In this document: positions 54,743 to 63,930 of the stretch, piece after piece
Layout of the letters: every line of letters begins with the position of its first letter
How positions within the stretch are numbered: the first letter of the stretch is position 1
Origin: Caballeronia glathei
Lineage (GTDB): Bacteria; Pseudomonadota; Gammaproteobacteria; Burkholderiales; Burkholderiaceae
Direction of reading: 5' to 3'
Assembly (NCBI RefSeq): GCF_000698595.1
Contig: NZ_JFHC01000020.1
Coordinates: forward strand, 46,070 to 110,069
DNA: 64,000 nt
Program-made: the position numbers and the translations under genes
The notes under the pieces: model-generated
The model's database searches: none
Told to the model about the DNA's origin: nothing
The model's input: the letters and a program-made list of their open reading frames with translations, nothing else

Positions 54743-56062
54743 ATGGATTCACAGCATCAACCCCGCGCACTCGGCGCGACGGCGTCCGCCGCATCGAAAA
54801 TGGGCGCGGTCCTGCGCGTGACGAGCGGCAACTTTCTCGAGCAGTTCGACTTCTTCCTGTTCGGCTTTTACGCGACGTTCATCGCCCGCACGTTTTTTCC
54901 GTCCGCAAGCGACTTCGCCTCGCTGATGCAGACGTTCGCCGTGTTCGGCGCGGGTTTCCTGATGCGCCCGCTCGGGGCGATCGTGCTCGGTGCGTACATC
55001 GACAAGGTGGGGCGCCGCCGCGGCCTGATCGTCACGCTGTCGATCATGGCGAGCGGCACGATCCTGATCGCCTGCGTGCCGGGCTATGCGTCCATCGGTC
55101 TTTTCGCGCCCGCGCTCGTGCTGATCGGGCGGCTGCTGCAAGGCTTTTCGGCGGGCGCGGAGCTGGGCGGCGTCTCGGTCTATCTCGCGGAAATGGCGAC
55201 GCCGGGCAAAAAGGGTTTCTACACCGCGTGGCAGTCCGCGAGCCAGCAGGTCGCGATCATCGTCGCGGCGGCGCTCGGCTATGCGCTCAACGGCATGCTC
55301 TCGACGGCGCAGATCGGCGCGTGGGGATGGCGCGTGCCGTTCTTCATCGGCTGCCTGATCGTGCCGTTTCTGTACGTGCTCAGGCGCTCGCTGCAGGAAA
55401 CCGCCGAGTTCCAGTCGCGCGCGCATCATCCGGCCACGTCCGAAGTGTTCCGCTCGATGCTCGCCAACTGGAAGACCGTGATCGCCGGCATGCTGATGGT
55501 CGCGATGACCACCACGACGTTCTATCTGATCACGGTCTACACCCCGACGTTCGGCAAGACCGTGCTGCACCTGAGCACGTCGGACAGCCTGATCGTGACG
55601 CTGTTCGTCGGGCTGTCGAACTTCATCTGGCTGCCGATCGGCGGCGCGATCTCGGATCGCATCGGACGGCGGCCGCTCCTGCTCTTCGTGTCCGCGCTCG
55701 CCGTCGTGACCGCCTATCCCGCGCTGGAATGGCTCGCGCACGCGCCGAGCTTCCTGCGCATGCTGGCCGTGCTGCTGTACTTCTCGTTCTTCTTCGGCGC
55801 GTACAACGGCGCGATGGTCGCGGCGCTGACCGAGGTGATGCCGGTCAACGTGCGCGTCGCCGGATTCTCGCTCGCGTTCAGTCTCGCGACCGCCGTGTTC
55901 GGCGGCTTTACGCCCGCCGTCTCGACGTACCTGATCGAGGCCACCGGCGACAAGGCCGCGCCCGCCTACTGGCTCATCTTCGCGGCGCTGTGCGGGTTCT
56001 GCGCGACGCTGTCGCTGTACCGGCGCGGCGGGGCCGCCGAGTTGCAGGCGAAGCTCGGCTGA
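54743..56062 (+). CDS. tcuC: MFS tricarballylate/citrate-proton symporter
   Basis: 439 residues with twelve hydrophobic segments and MFS marks: [20 protein letters not shown] in the loop between helices 2 and 3 and the matching second-half loop [35 protein letters not shown] is typical of the metabolite/H+ symporter group that contains CitA and TcuC. It imports the tricarboxylate. AGGAGA precedes the ATG. Confidence 0.92.
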   Translation: MDSQHQPRALGATASAASKMGAVLRVTSGNFLEQFDFFLFGFYATFIARTFFPSASDFASLMQTFAVFGAGFLMRPLGAIVLGAYIDKVGRRRGLIVTLSIMASGTILIACVPGYASIGLFAPALVLIGRLLQGFSAGAELGGVSVYLAEMATPGKKGFYTAWQSASQQVAIIVAAALGYALNGMLSTAQIGAWGWRVPFFIGCLIVPFLYVLRRSLQETAEFQSRAHHPATSEVFRSMLANWKTVIAGMLMVAMTTTTFYLITVYTPTFGKTVLHLSTSDSLIVTLFVGLSNFIWLPIGGAISDRIGRRPLLLFVSALAVVTAYPALEWLAHAPSFLRMLAVLLYFSFFFGAYNGAMVAALTEVMPVNVRVAGFSLAFSLATAVFGGFTPAVSTYLIEATGDKAAPAYWLIFAALCGFCATLSLYRRGGAAELQAKLG

Positions 56063-56134
56063 GCGCACGGCTGAATGGCTGGCGGCGCCGCGCCATGAAG
56101 CCGCGACACGGGCCGCAACCCGACGCCGCGCCGC

Positions 56135-56968
56135 TCAGCGCGAGGCGCCGCCCCAGACGCCCGTTGCCGCTGTTTCGCGCACGTAATCGGTGAAATCGCG
56201 GGCGGGCCGCCCGAGCGCGCGCGCGACGCCGTTCGCAACGGACGCGTTGCGGCCGTCGAGCACTTCGGTGAACAGATACCGGATCAGATCGACGAGTTGC
56301 GGCGGGAGCTGCGCTTCTTCGAGTGCGGCGACGTATTGTTCCGCCGGAATCCGCGTGAAGCGGATCGGCCGCCCGGTCGCCCGCGCGATCTCGTCGATTG
56401 CCTGCGCGAACGTCCACAAGCGCGGGCCGGTCAGTTCATACAACTGCCCCGCGTGACCATCCTGCGTGAGCGCGGCGACCGCGGCGTCGGCGATATCGTC
56501 CGCGTCCACGAACGGCTCGCCGATCTCGGCAACGGGCAGCGCGACATCGCCCGCGAGGATCGGCTCGAGGAAATGCGCCTCGCTGAAGTTTTGCGCGAAC
56601 CAGCTGCAGCGCAACAGCGTCCACTCGATACCGCACTGGCGCACGATCTCCTCGCAGCGCTGCGCTTCGGCTTCGCCTCGTCCGGAAAGCAGCACGAGGC
56701 GCCGCACGCTGCTCTTGACCGCGAGGTCCGTGAACGACTGGATCGCGTCCGCGGCGCCCTCGGCGGCCAGATCCGGGTAATACGAAACGTAGACGGCGCG
56801 CACGCCGTCGAGCGCCGGCGCCCACGTGGCGCGGTCGTCCCAGTCGAACGGCGGGGTGGCCGAGCGCGAGCCGTGCCGCACCGGCAGATGGCGAAACGCA
56901 AGGCGCTCCGCCACGCGACGGCCGGTCTTGCCCGTGCTGCCGAGCACCAGAATGGTTTGCGCAGTCAT
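56135..56968 (-). CDS. NmrA-like NAD(P)H-binding reductase
   Basis: 277 residues from the ATG at 56968, with GGAGGAG before it. The Rossmann motif is ILVLGSTGKTGRRVAE, followed by RLVLLSGRGEAEAQ and EPFVDADDIADAA, as in the NmrA/quinone-oxidoreductase subgroup of atypical short-chain dehydrogenases. It may reduce a quinone or act as a redox sensor. It is divergent from an AraC gene across 156 bp with a perfect inverted repeat. Confidence 0.9.
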   Translation of the reverse strand: MTAQTILVLGSTGKTGRRVAERLAFRHLPVRHGSRSATPPFDWDDRATWAPALDGVRAVYVSYYPDLAAEGAADAIQSFTDLAVKSSVRRLVLLSGRGEAEAQRCEEIVRQCGIEWTLLRCSWFAQNFSEAHFLEPILAGDVALPVAEIGEPFVDADDIADAAVAALTQDGHAGQLYELTGPRLWTFAQAIDEIARATGRPIRFTRIPAEQYVAALEEAQLPPQLVDLIRYLFTEVLDGRNASVANGVARALGRPARDFTDYVRETAATGVWGGASR

Positions 56969-57037
56969 TGTTCGCTCCTCCAGGATGGGGGTCACGCGAT
57001 TGCTGTGACCTTGCGTCCAGGATAGGCACGGTGCACA

Positions 57038-57060
57038 GGATCAACAATGTCGATTGATCC
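57038..57060. promoter_or_regulatory. Inverted repeat, candidate AraC operator
   Basis: GGATCAA-N9-TTGATCC lies 65 bp before the chosen AraC start and 70 bp before the NmrA-like start. Perfect 7-bp arms about 16 bp apart centre to centre fit a dimer on one face of the helix. Confidence 0.55.
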
Positions 57061-57124
57061 GTATTTCATGCCCGATCGTCCAGGCAAGTGGACTCGACCG
57101 GGACCGGACGCCTACACTGGACAC

Positions 57125-58120
57125 ATGAGCGAACTGCCACCTCCCGACGACCCCCTGGGCGAAGCGCTGCATTTTCTGCGCATGAGCGGCACGTTCTATT
57201 GCCGCTCGGAGTTCAGCGCGCCGTGGGCGCTGGAGCTTCCGCCGTTCGAGCACTGCCTGATGTTCCATGTGGTCACGGCCGGTCAGTGCCTGCTGGAAGT
57301 GGAAGGCGCCGAGCCCTGCCTCCTGCGCCCAGGCGATCTCGCGCTCGTTCCGCACGGCGCGGGCCACCGGCTCGCGAGCGAGCCCGGCGTTCCGGCGGCG
57401 AGACTGTTCGACCTGTCGCGCGAGGCCGTCAGCAACCGCTACGAAATCCTGCGGCACGGCGAGGGCGGCGCGCCTGCCACGATGATCTGCGCGCTCGTGC
57501 GCTTCGACCACCCGGCCGCGCATCAGCTGATTCGTCTTCTGCCGAAGCTGATTCGCGTCGATACGTGGAAGTCGCCGGAAATGGAGTGGATACAGAGCAC
57601 GCTGCGCTTCATCGCCGCCGAGGCGCAGCAGCTGAACGCGGGAGGCGAGACGGTCATCACGCGTCTCGCGGACATTCTCGTGATCCAGGCGGTGCGCGCG
57701 TGGATCGCACGCGACGCCGGCGCGCAGGCGGGCTGGCTCGGTGCGCTGCGCGACAGGCAGATCGGACGGGCGATCGCGGCGATCCATCGCGATCCGGCGC
57801 GCAACTGGACGGTGGCGTCCCTTGCCGATACGGTCGGCATGTCGCGCTCGGCGTTTTCGGCGCGCTTCACGCAGCTCGTCGGCGAACCGGCGATGCGCTA
57901 CGCCGTGCGCTGGAAGATGCAGGCCGCCCTCACGCGCCTGCGGGAAACCGAAGCGCCGCTCGCGGAACTGGCGAGCCGCCTCGGCTACGATTCGGAAGCC
58001 GCGTTCAGCCGGGCGTTCAAGCGGGTCATGGGCGTGTCGCCCGGTGCCGCGCGGCGCGCCGCCGCGGCAGAGGTTGCGCAAGCGGCCGGCTGGCCGCGCG
58101 GCATGCATCGCTTCGGCTGA
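57125..58120 (+). CDS. AraC family transcriptional regulator with cupin N-terminus
   Basis: 331 residues from the ATG at 57125 (MSELPPPDDPLGEALHFLRM). An in-frame ATG at 57047 lies inside the candidate operator and is less likely. The cupin-type sensor is at about 15-140 (LLRPGDLALVPHGAGHRL). The double helix-turn-helix is at about 225-320: WTVASLADTVGMSRSAFSAR and LASRLGYDSEAAFSRAFKRV. It probably controls the divergent NmrA-like reductase. Confidence 0.92.
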   Translation: MSELPPPDDPLGEALHFLRMSGTFYCRSEFSAPWALELPPFEHCLMFHVVTAGQCLLEVEGAEPCLLRPGDLALVPHGAGHRLASEPGVPAARLFDLSREAVSNRYEILRHGEGGAPATMICALVRFDHPAAHQLIRLLPKLIRVDTWKSPEMEWIQSTLRFIAAEAQQLNAGGETVITRLADILVIQAVRAWIARDAGAQAGWLGALRDRQIGRAIAAIHRDPARNWTVASLADTVGMSRSAFSARFTQLVGEPAMRYAVRWKMQAALTRLRETEAPLAELASRLGYDSEAAFSRAFKRVMGVSPGAARRAAAAEVAQAAGWPRGMHRFG

Positions 58121-58155
58121 GACGAGCGCCCTCATTGCCGGTCTTGCCCGGCCCC

Positions 58156-58980
58156 TCAGTCCACGAGCTTGCCGCCGGCATCGAAGAACGGATACGGGCC
58201 GTCGAACGTGTCGACGTAAGCGTGATGCGAAATCACGCCCGTGTCCGGCTGCCACTGGTGCAGCGTGAACGCGGGCGGCTCGAGCACGAGCGCGGACGGC
58301 GCGTCCGGGCGCAGATCGAGCACGACCTGATGCGCGGTGGAGGGCGCCGTCGACGCGATCGTCCCCGCGAAACGCACGCTGATCGGCCGGTGCAGATGCC
58401 CGCACAGCACGCGCTCGACGTTCGGATGCGCGCCGATCAGCGCGGCCAGTTTCGCGGCCGCCGGTGTATCGAGCGCGATCTCGTCCATGTGCCCGATGCC
58501 GGTCCTGAACGGCGGATGATGCAGCGCGACGATCGCCGGCCGCCCGCCTGCCGCGTCGAGTTGCGCGGCGAGCCAGTCGAGGCGCGCATCGCAGAGCGTT
58601 CCCGCGCTGCCGCCCGGCGCTTGCGAATCCATCGCGATGATGCGCAGTTCGCCGAGGTCGAATGCGTAATGCACGAAGTCCGCGGCGGCGTGCAGGTAGG
58701 GCGCGTCGAACGCCGAGCGCAGCGCGGCGCGGTCGTCGTGATTGCCGACCATCAGATACACCGGCAGTTCGAGCGGTTCGAGAAGCGCCGCGAGATGCGC
58801 GTATTCCTCGCGCGTGCCGAAGTCGGTCAAATCGCCGGTGACGAGCACGGCGTCCGGACGCGGCACGAGCGCGTTCAGCCGCTCGACGCAGCGCCGCAGG
58901 CAGGCGGCCGTATCGATCTTGCGGTACGCGAGCGCGCCGGGTTGCTTGATGTGCAGATCCGAGATCTGGGCTAACAGCAT
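58156..58980 (-). CDS. Metallophosphoesterase, class III phosphodiesterase (GpdQ/CpdA-like)
   Basis: 274 residues from the ATG at 58980, with CAGGAG before it. The two-metal site is complete: D8 and H10 in ISDLH, D50 in GDLTD, N80 and H81 in GNHDD, H155 in HHPPF, and H195/H197 in GHLHRP. These enzymes cut phosphodiesters such as cAMP or glycerophosphodiesters. There is no signal peptide, so it acts in the cytoplasm. It is the last gene of the LacI/ABC operon, 41 bp after the ATPase gene, and probably cleaves the imported compound. Confidence 0.9.
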   Translation of the reverse strand: MLLAQISDLHIKQPGALAYRKIDTAACLRRCVERLNALVPRPDAVLVTGDLTDFGTREEYAHLAALLEPLELPVYLMVGNHDDRAALRSAFDAPYLHAAADFVHYAFDLGELRIIAMDSQAPGGSAGTLCDARLDWLAAQLDAAGGRPAIVALHHPPFRTGIGHMDEIALDTPAAAKLAALIGAHPNVERVLCGHLHRPISVRFAGTIASTAPSTAHQVVLDLRPDAPSALVLEPPAFTLHQWQPDTGVISHHAYVDTFDGPYPFFDAGGKLVD

Positions 58981-59021
58981 GGTGACTCCTGTTGAACGGG
59001 GTTGCGTCAGGCGAAAAAGCG

Positions 59022-60068
59022 TCACGCGAACGTCAGCCAGCCTTCGTCGCGAACCGAAATCCCGACGAGCGTGCCCGCCGCGAGTTCGATGCGGCCCGGC
59101 ACGTCGACGGTGAGCGTGTCCTCCGTCGCGCCGTCGATCTTCAGGCGGGTGCGCTCGCCGAGAAACTGCGCCGAGGTCACCGAGCCGCACAGCTGCGCGG
59201 ACGCCGGGTGAACGATCTGCGCGTCCTCGGGACGGAAGAACTGCTCGACGGCGTCGCCATCGCGGGCGGCGCGCGCGTGCATCGGCACGACGCCGCCGCG
59301 CGTGCTGAGCGAATCGCCGCGGCACACGCCCGCGACACGGTTGAACGTGCCGATGAACTGCGCGACCGCGCGGTTGGCGGGCCGGTGATAGATGTCGCGC
59401 GGCGTGCCGCACTGCTCGACGCGCCCCGCGCTCATCACGACGATGCGGTCGGCGAGCGCCATCGCTTCGGCCTGGTCGTGCGTCACGTAGACGCTCGTCA
59501 CGCGCAGTTCGCGCAGCAGCGCGTTCATGTCGGCGCGCAGGCTTTCGCGCAGGCGCGCGTCGAGCGCGGTGAGCGGCTCGTCGAGCAACAGCACGCGCGG
59601 ACGCGGCGCGAGCGCGCGCGCAAGCGCAACCCGCTGGCGCTGGCCGCCGGACAGCTCGTCGATCGGCTTGTCGGCGTGCGCGGTGAGTTCGGTCATCGCG
59701 AGCAGTTCGTCCACGCGGCGGCGCGCTTCGGCCGGATCGACGCGGCGGATGCGCAGCCCATAGCCGACGTTGCCGCGCACCGTGAGGTTCGGAAAGAGCG
59801 CGTAGCTCTGGAACACCATGCCGACCTGACGGCGCTCGATCGGCAAGGGCGTTACGTCTTCGCCGCCGAAGAGCACGCGGCCGCCCGTATCGGGCGTTTC
59901 GAGACCGGCGATGATGCGCAGCGTCGTGGTCTTGCCGCAACCCGAGGGGCCGAGCAGGACCATCGTTTCGCCGGCTTCGATCGTCAGGTCGACGGGTTCG
60001 AGGACGCGCTGTCCGCGAAAGGTTTTCGCGCATTGGCGCAGGGTGACGGAAACGGCTTCGAGTTTCAT
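59022..60068 (-). CDS. ABC transporter ATP-binding protein
   Basis: 348 residues. Walker A GPSGCGKTT, Q-loop FQSYALFPNL, signature LSGGQRQR, Walker B VLLLDEPLTALD and switch segment YVTHDQAEA, then a TOBE-type C-terminus. The subgroup is the PotA/FbpC/PhnT type. It lies 19 bp behind the second permease gene and belongs to the six-gene operon led by the LacI regulator. Confidence 0.93.
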   Translation of the reverse strand: MKLEAVSVTLRQCAKTFRGQRVLEPVDLTIEAGETMVLLGPSGCGKTTTLRIIAGLETPDTGGRVLFGGEDVTPLPIERRQVGMVFQSYALFPNLTVRGNVGYGLRIRRVDPAEARRRVDELLAMTELTAHADKPIDELSGGQRQRVALARALAPRPRVLLLDEPLTALDARLRESLRADMNALLRELRVTSVYVTHDQAEAMALADRIVVMSAGRVEQCGTPRDIYHRPANRAVAQFIGTFNRVAGVCRGDSLSTRGGVVPMHARAARDGDAVEQFFRPEDAQIVHPASAQLCGSVTSAQFLGERTRLKIDGATEDTLTVDVPGRIELAAGTLVGISVRDEGWLTFA

Positions 60069-60087
60069 CAGGCGCAGATCAGGCAGA

Positions 60088-60969
60088 TTAGGCAGGTTCG
60101 ACGGAAGTTGAGGTGACGCCCGGCGTTTCGTTCTGCGCGGCCTTGCGCGTCTTCACGCGGCGGGCGATGCGCGCGCCGGCCGGATCGACGCCGAGCCATT
60201 GCATCGCGACGAGGAACGGCAGCGTCATCAGCAGGAACAGGATCGTGTAGGCGCTGCCGATTTCGAGCCGCATCGACGCGTAGGCATCCGCGAGGCCGAC
60301 GGGCAGCGTCTTCGTGTCGGGCGTGTGGAGCATCCACGTGAGGTTGAATTCGCCGATCGACAGCGTGAGCACCGCGAGCGCCCCCGCGACGATGCCGGGC
60401 CGCACGTTCGGCAGCACGATCGTGAAGAAGCGCTGCGTGAACGTGGCGCCGAGGCTCGCCGCGCCTTCTTCGAGCGTGCCGAGGTCGCTGCTCGCGCAGA
60501 CGGCCGCGACCGAGCGCACCATGAACGGCAGCGTGAAGACCACGTGGCCCACGACGATGAACCACATGCTCGAGCGGAACGCGCCGAAGCCGCCATACAC
60601 CGACAGCAGCGCGAGCGCCGACGCGAGCCCCGGCAGCGCGACGGGCAGCACCAGCAGCTCCTCGACGACGCGTGCCGCGCGGCTGCGGCTTCTCGCTAGC
60701 ACGTAGGCGGCAGGCACGCCGATCACGGCGGTGATGCAGACGGTGGCGAGCGCGATCTCGAGGGAGAGCCAGACGGAGCCCTGGTACATCGACCAGACCT
60801 CTGTGAGCCAGCGCAGCGTGAGGCCGCTCGCGACGCCCCGAAAGTAGTTCACGGTGAGCCCGGCGAGCACCGACATCACGACCGGGACGACCAGGAACGC
60901 GACGAGCGCCAGCGTGAGCGCGAACTGCAGCGCGGTGAGAAACCGCCGGGGTGCCGTGCGCGCGGACAT
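60088..60969 (-). CDS. ABC transporter permease (second)
   Basis: 293 residues from the ATG at 60969, with GAGGG before it. About six membrane helices and an EAA loop LEEGAASLGATFTQRFFTIV. It is probably the partner of the permease encoded 8 bp upstream. The basic C-terminal tail (RIARRVKTRKAAQ) is cytoplasmic. Confidence 0.92.
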   Translation of the reverse strand: MSARTAPRRFLTALQFALTLALVAFLVVPVVMSVLAGLTVNYFRGVASGLTLRWLTEVWSMYQGSVWLSLEIALATVCITAVIGVPAAYVLARSRSRAARVVEELLVLPVALPGLASALALLSVYGGFGAFRSSMWFIVVGHVVFTLPFMVRSVAAVCASSDLGTLEEGAASLGATFTQRFFTIVLPNVRPGIVAGALAVLTLSIGEFNLTWMLHTPDTKTLPVGLADAYASMRLEIGSAYTILFLLMTLPFLVAMQWLGVDPAGARIARRVKTRKAAQNETPGVTSTSVEPA

Positions 60970-60977
60970 GGCGGCCC

Positions 60978-61814
60978 TCACGCGGTGGCGGCGACGGCCG
61001 CGCCGGTCATGCTGCGGGCGAGCGCGAGCACCGCCCACGTGACGAAGCCGAGGATCAGCGAGAGCGAGGCGGCTGTCGCGAGATTCGCGTTGAGCGTGAA
61101 CTCGGTGTAGATGGTCATCGGCAGGACTTCGAGGTCGGTGGCGAGCGTGAACGCGGTGCCGAATGCGCCCATCGCGGTGGCGAAGCAGATCGCGCCCGCC
61201 GCGATCAGGGCCGGCCTGAGCGCCGGCAGCACGACGTCCGCGAAGACGCGCCACGGCGACGCGCCGAGCGAGCGCGCCGCTTCTTCCAGCGACGCGTCGA
61301 GTTTCGTGGCGGCGGCCATCACGGTGACGATCACACGCGGTATCGAGAAATACAGATAGCCGACGAACAGGCCGCCGACCGAATAGGCGAACACCCACTT
61401 GTCGCCGGTGAGCCGCGCCGAGATCGCGCCGATCAGGCCCTGCCGCCCGGCGAGCATGATCACCATGAAGCCGACCACCACGCCCGGAAAGGCGAGGGGG
61501 AAGGTGAGCAGCGCGACCATCAGACGCTTGGCCGGAAAACTATGGCGCGCGAGAAAGAGCCCGGTGACCGTGGAGAGCGCGAGCGTCGCGACGGTCACGG
61601 CAAGCGACAGCACGATCGTCGACACGAGGCTGTGCAGATAGCGCTGGTTCGTGAGCACCGCGCCATACGCGGCAAAGGCGCTGGCGTGCCCGTCGGGCGC
61701 CGCGCTCGCCTGCAGGAGCGCGACGAGCGGCAGTAGCCAGAACGCGACGAACACCGCCAGCGCGGGCGCGATGAGCGCGATGCGGGTGCGCAGCGGGAAC
61801 GTGAGATCGTGCAT
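60978..61814 (-). CDS. ABC transporter permease (first)
   Basis: 278 residues with six membrane helices and the EAA loop LEEAARSLGASPWRVFADVV. N-terminus MHDLTFPLRTRIALIAPALA. It starts 18 bp after the binding-protein gene and its stop is 8 bp before the next permease, so the two are cotranslated and should form a heterodimer. Confidence 0.93.
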   Translation of the reverse strand: MHDLTFPLRTRIALIAPALAVFVAFWLLPLVALLQASAAPDGHASAFAAYGAVLTNQRYLHSLVSTIVLSLAVTVATLALSTVTGLFLARHSFPAKRLMVALLTFPLAFPGVVVGFMVIMLAGRQGLIGAISARLTGDKWVFAYSVGGLFVGYLYFSIPRVIVTVMAAATKLDASLEEAARSLGASPWRVFADVVLPALRPALIAAGAICFATAMGAFGTAFTLATDLEVLPMTIYTEFTLNANLATAASLSLILGFVTWAVLALARSMTGAAVAATA

Positions 61815-61832
61815 GTCGAATCGCCTTCGGAA

Positions 61833-62837
61833 TCAGTGCATCACGCGCAGGTACGCTTCGCCGAACTCTTTCTGCTTGTCGGCCATGCGGGCGAAATCGA
61901 CGTTCTTCGCGCGGGCGTAGTCGGATGCGGGCAGGAATTTCGCGGCGACGTCGGGAGGCAGCGCGGCGCCCCGCACCGGCCGCAGGAAAGCGTTGGCCCA
62001 GAGGCGCTGGCCCTCGTCCGACAGCACGAAGTCGAGCACCTTCTCGCCGTTCGCCTGATGCGGCGCGCCCTTCACGAGGCTCATCACGTATGGCACCGCG
62101 ATCGTGCCTTCGGCCGGGATCACGAATTCCACGTTCGCATGGTCCTTGTACTTCGCGCGGTACGCGTCGAAGTCGTAGTCGAGCAGGATCGGGATCTCGC
62201 CCGACATGACGCGCGCATAGGCCGTCTGCTTCGGCACGATCGGTGCGTTGGCCTTGAGCTTCTCGAACCAGTCGAGGCCGGGCTTGAAGTTGTCGAAGGA
62301 ACCGCCGAGCGCCTGATTTACCGCCACCGCGCCCGCATAGCCGACGAACGCCGATGCCGGGTCGAGATAGCCCACCATGCCCTTGTATTCGGGCTTGAGC
62401 AGATCGTTCCACGAGCGCGGCACCGGCTTGCCTTCGAGTGCGTCCTTGTTGACCATGAAGCCGAGCGTGCCGGAATGGATGGCGAACCACGCGCCATTCG
62501 GGTCCTTCATGCCGGCGGGAATGTCGTTCCACTTCGCGGGCTTGTACGGCTGCACGAGGCCCTTGTCCTTCGCCTGAAACGCCGACGACACGCCGAGGTA
62601 CACCACGTCCGCAACCGGGCTCTTCTGCTCCGCGATGAGCTGCGCGATCGACTGCCCGGAGTTCTTGTTGTCGAACGGTACGCGGATGCCAGTCGCCTTC
62701 TGTATCGCGGCGATCTGGCTTGCCCAGTCGGCCCATTCGGGCGGGCAGTTGTAGCAGATGGCCGTGTTGTCGGCGTGCGCGGCTGTCGTGACGGCGAGCG
62801 TCGCAAGGAGCGTCGCGGCGAGCTTACGGATGTTCAT
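61833..62837 (-). CDS. ABC transporter substrate-binding protein (Fe3+/phosphonate-type, SBP family 1/8)
   Basis: 334 residues with a signal peptide (MNIRKLAATLLATLAVTTAAHA). The mature start NTAICYNCPPEWADWASQI carries two cysteines three apart. SGTLGFMVNKDALEGKPVP and NDLLKPEYKGMVGYLDPASA match the AfuA/FbpA/PhnS-type binding proteins. Iron-binding tyrosines are not obvious, and the operon phosphoesterase favours an organophosphorus ligand over iron. Its start overlaps the end of the LacI gene by 14 bp. Confidence 0.88.
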   Translation of the reverse strand: MNIRKLAATLLATLAVTTAAHADNTAICYNCPPEWADWASQIAAIQKATGIRVPFDNKNSGQSIAQLIAEQKSPVADVVYLGVSSAFQAKDKGLVQPYKPAKWNDIPAGMKDPNGAWFAIHSGTLGFMVNKDALEGKPVPRSWNDLLKPEYKGMVGYLDPASAFVGYAGAVAVNQALGGSFDNFKPGLDWFEKLKANAPIVPKQTAYARVMSGEIPILLDYDFDAYRAKYKDHANVEFVIPAEGTIAVPYVMSLVKGAPHQANGEKVLDFVLSDEGQRLWANAFLRPVRGAALPPDVAAKFLPASDYARAKNVDFARMADKQKEFGEAYLRVMH

Positions 62838-63882
62838 GCGGTGTCTCCGGCGAGAGGGAATGAAGGCGTTGGGCTGAATCGGGTTCCGCTATGGTTGCGC
62901 CCGGCCTGAAGCGGTGAGGGAGCGTCGTGCATTGCGGCGCGTGCGCATCGCCCGCCAGGCCGAGCAGCGGCGCAAGCTGCCGCCAGGCCGTGCGGCCGAT
63001 CAGGCGGTTCGGCGTGGCGATGCTCGCGAGCGCGGGCTGCATCAGTTCGCCGAGCGGAATGCCGTCGAAGCCGAGGACGGACATGTCGCGCGGCACGTCG
63101 ATGCCCGCGCGGCGCAGCGCGTGCATCACGACCATCGCGAGGCGGTCGTTGCTGCAGAAGAGCGCCGTGGGGCGATCGCCGCGGCGCACGAGGCCGGCGA
63201 GGAGCGAATCGGGAACATCGTCCGCGTTGAAGTCGATTTCGACGGCGGGCAGCGGCTGGAGACCCGCTTCCTGCATGGCGTCCGCGTAGCCCTGATAGCG
63301 CAGCCGTGCGCGGTCGGAGGCCGCGAAGCTGCCCGCCACCATCGTCACGTTGCGATGTCCGCGCGCGAGCAGCGCGTGCACGCCTTCGCGCGCGGCGCGG
63401 CGGTTGTCCACGCAGACGGAGGGGCGGTGGGGGGTGTCGTTGTGCGTGAGGACGTAGGGCAGTTCCGCGCGGTCGAGTTCGTCGAGCAGCGTGTTGGCGC
63501 CGGCGTCCGCGACGGTAGCGATGAGGCCGTCCACGCGCTGTTCGCGAAGCGTTTCGATGGCGGCGCGCTCGCGGGCGGTGTCGTACTCGGTGGTCATGAG
63601 CATGAGCCGGTAGCCGTCGGCCGAGGCGGCTTCGTCCGCGCCTTGCAGCGACTCGGCGAATACCGGATTCGCAAGCGTCGGGACGATCACGCCGATGAGG
63701 CGCGTGCGCTCGCCGCGCAGTTGCCGACCGAGGGCGCTCGGGGTGAAGTCGAGCACCTGGATCGATTCGCGCACCCGCGCCAAGGTTTCGGCATTCACGC
63801 GATGCGGCGCGTTGATCGTGCGCGATACCGTCGCGATGGATACGCTCGCGTGAGCGGCGACGTCCTTGATGGTCGAAGGCAT
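62824..63882 (-). CDS. LacI family transcriptional regulator
   Basis: 352 residues. The LacI helix-turn-helix is at about 4-25 (TIKDVAAHASVSIATVSRTI) with the hinge helix near LGRQLRGERTRLIGV, followed by the periplasmic-binding-like sensor (LFCSNDRLAMVVMHAL, MSVLGFDGIPLGELMQP). It is the first gene of the six-gene import operon and overlaps the binding-protein gene. A near-perfect LacI-type operator lies just upstream, so it probably represses the whole operon including itself. Confidence 0.95.
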   Translation of the reverse strand: MPSTIKDVAAHASVSIATVSRTINAPHRVNAETLARVRESIQVLDFTPSALGRQLRGERTRLIGVIVPTLANPVFAESLQGADEAASADGYRLMLMTTEYDTARERAAIETLREQRVDGLIATVADAGANTLLDELDRAELPYVLTHNDTPHRPSVCVDNRRAAREGVHALLARGHRNVTMVAGSFAASDRARLRYQGYADAMQEAGLQPLPAVEIDFNADDVPDSLLAGLVRRGDRPTALFCSNDRLAMVVMHALRRAGIDVPRDMSVLGFDGIPLGELMQPALASIATPNRLIGRTAWRQLAPLLGLAGDAHAPQCTTLPHRFRPGATIAEPDSAQRLHSLSPETPHEHP

Positions 63883-63916
63883 TTTCTCTGCAGGTCCCCA
63901 CGACGTGGGGTGGCGG

Positions 63917-63930
63917 TGTAAACGTTTTCA
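63917..63930. promoter_or_regulatory. LacI-type operator
   Basis: TGTAAACGTTTTCA, a 14-bp dyad with the central CG step typical of LacI-family operators and one mismatched pair, lies 34 bp before the LacI start. It is well placed for autorepression. The remaining 70 bp to the window end show no feature. Confidence 0.65.

Noticed and set aside
57047..57124. Earlier ATG for the AraC gene
   Set aside because: It falls inside the inverted repeat and adds residues unlike the family N-terminus; the ATG at 57125 fits better.
61833..62837. Ferric iron-binding protein
   Set aside because: The family resemblance exists, but paired iron-binding tyrosines are not evident and the operon contains a phosphodiesterase, so iron transport is the weaker reading.
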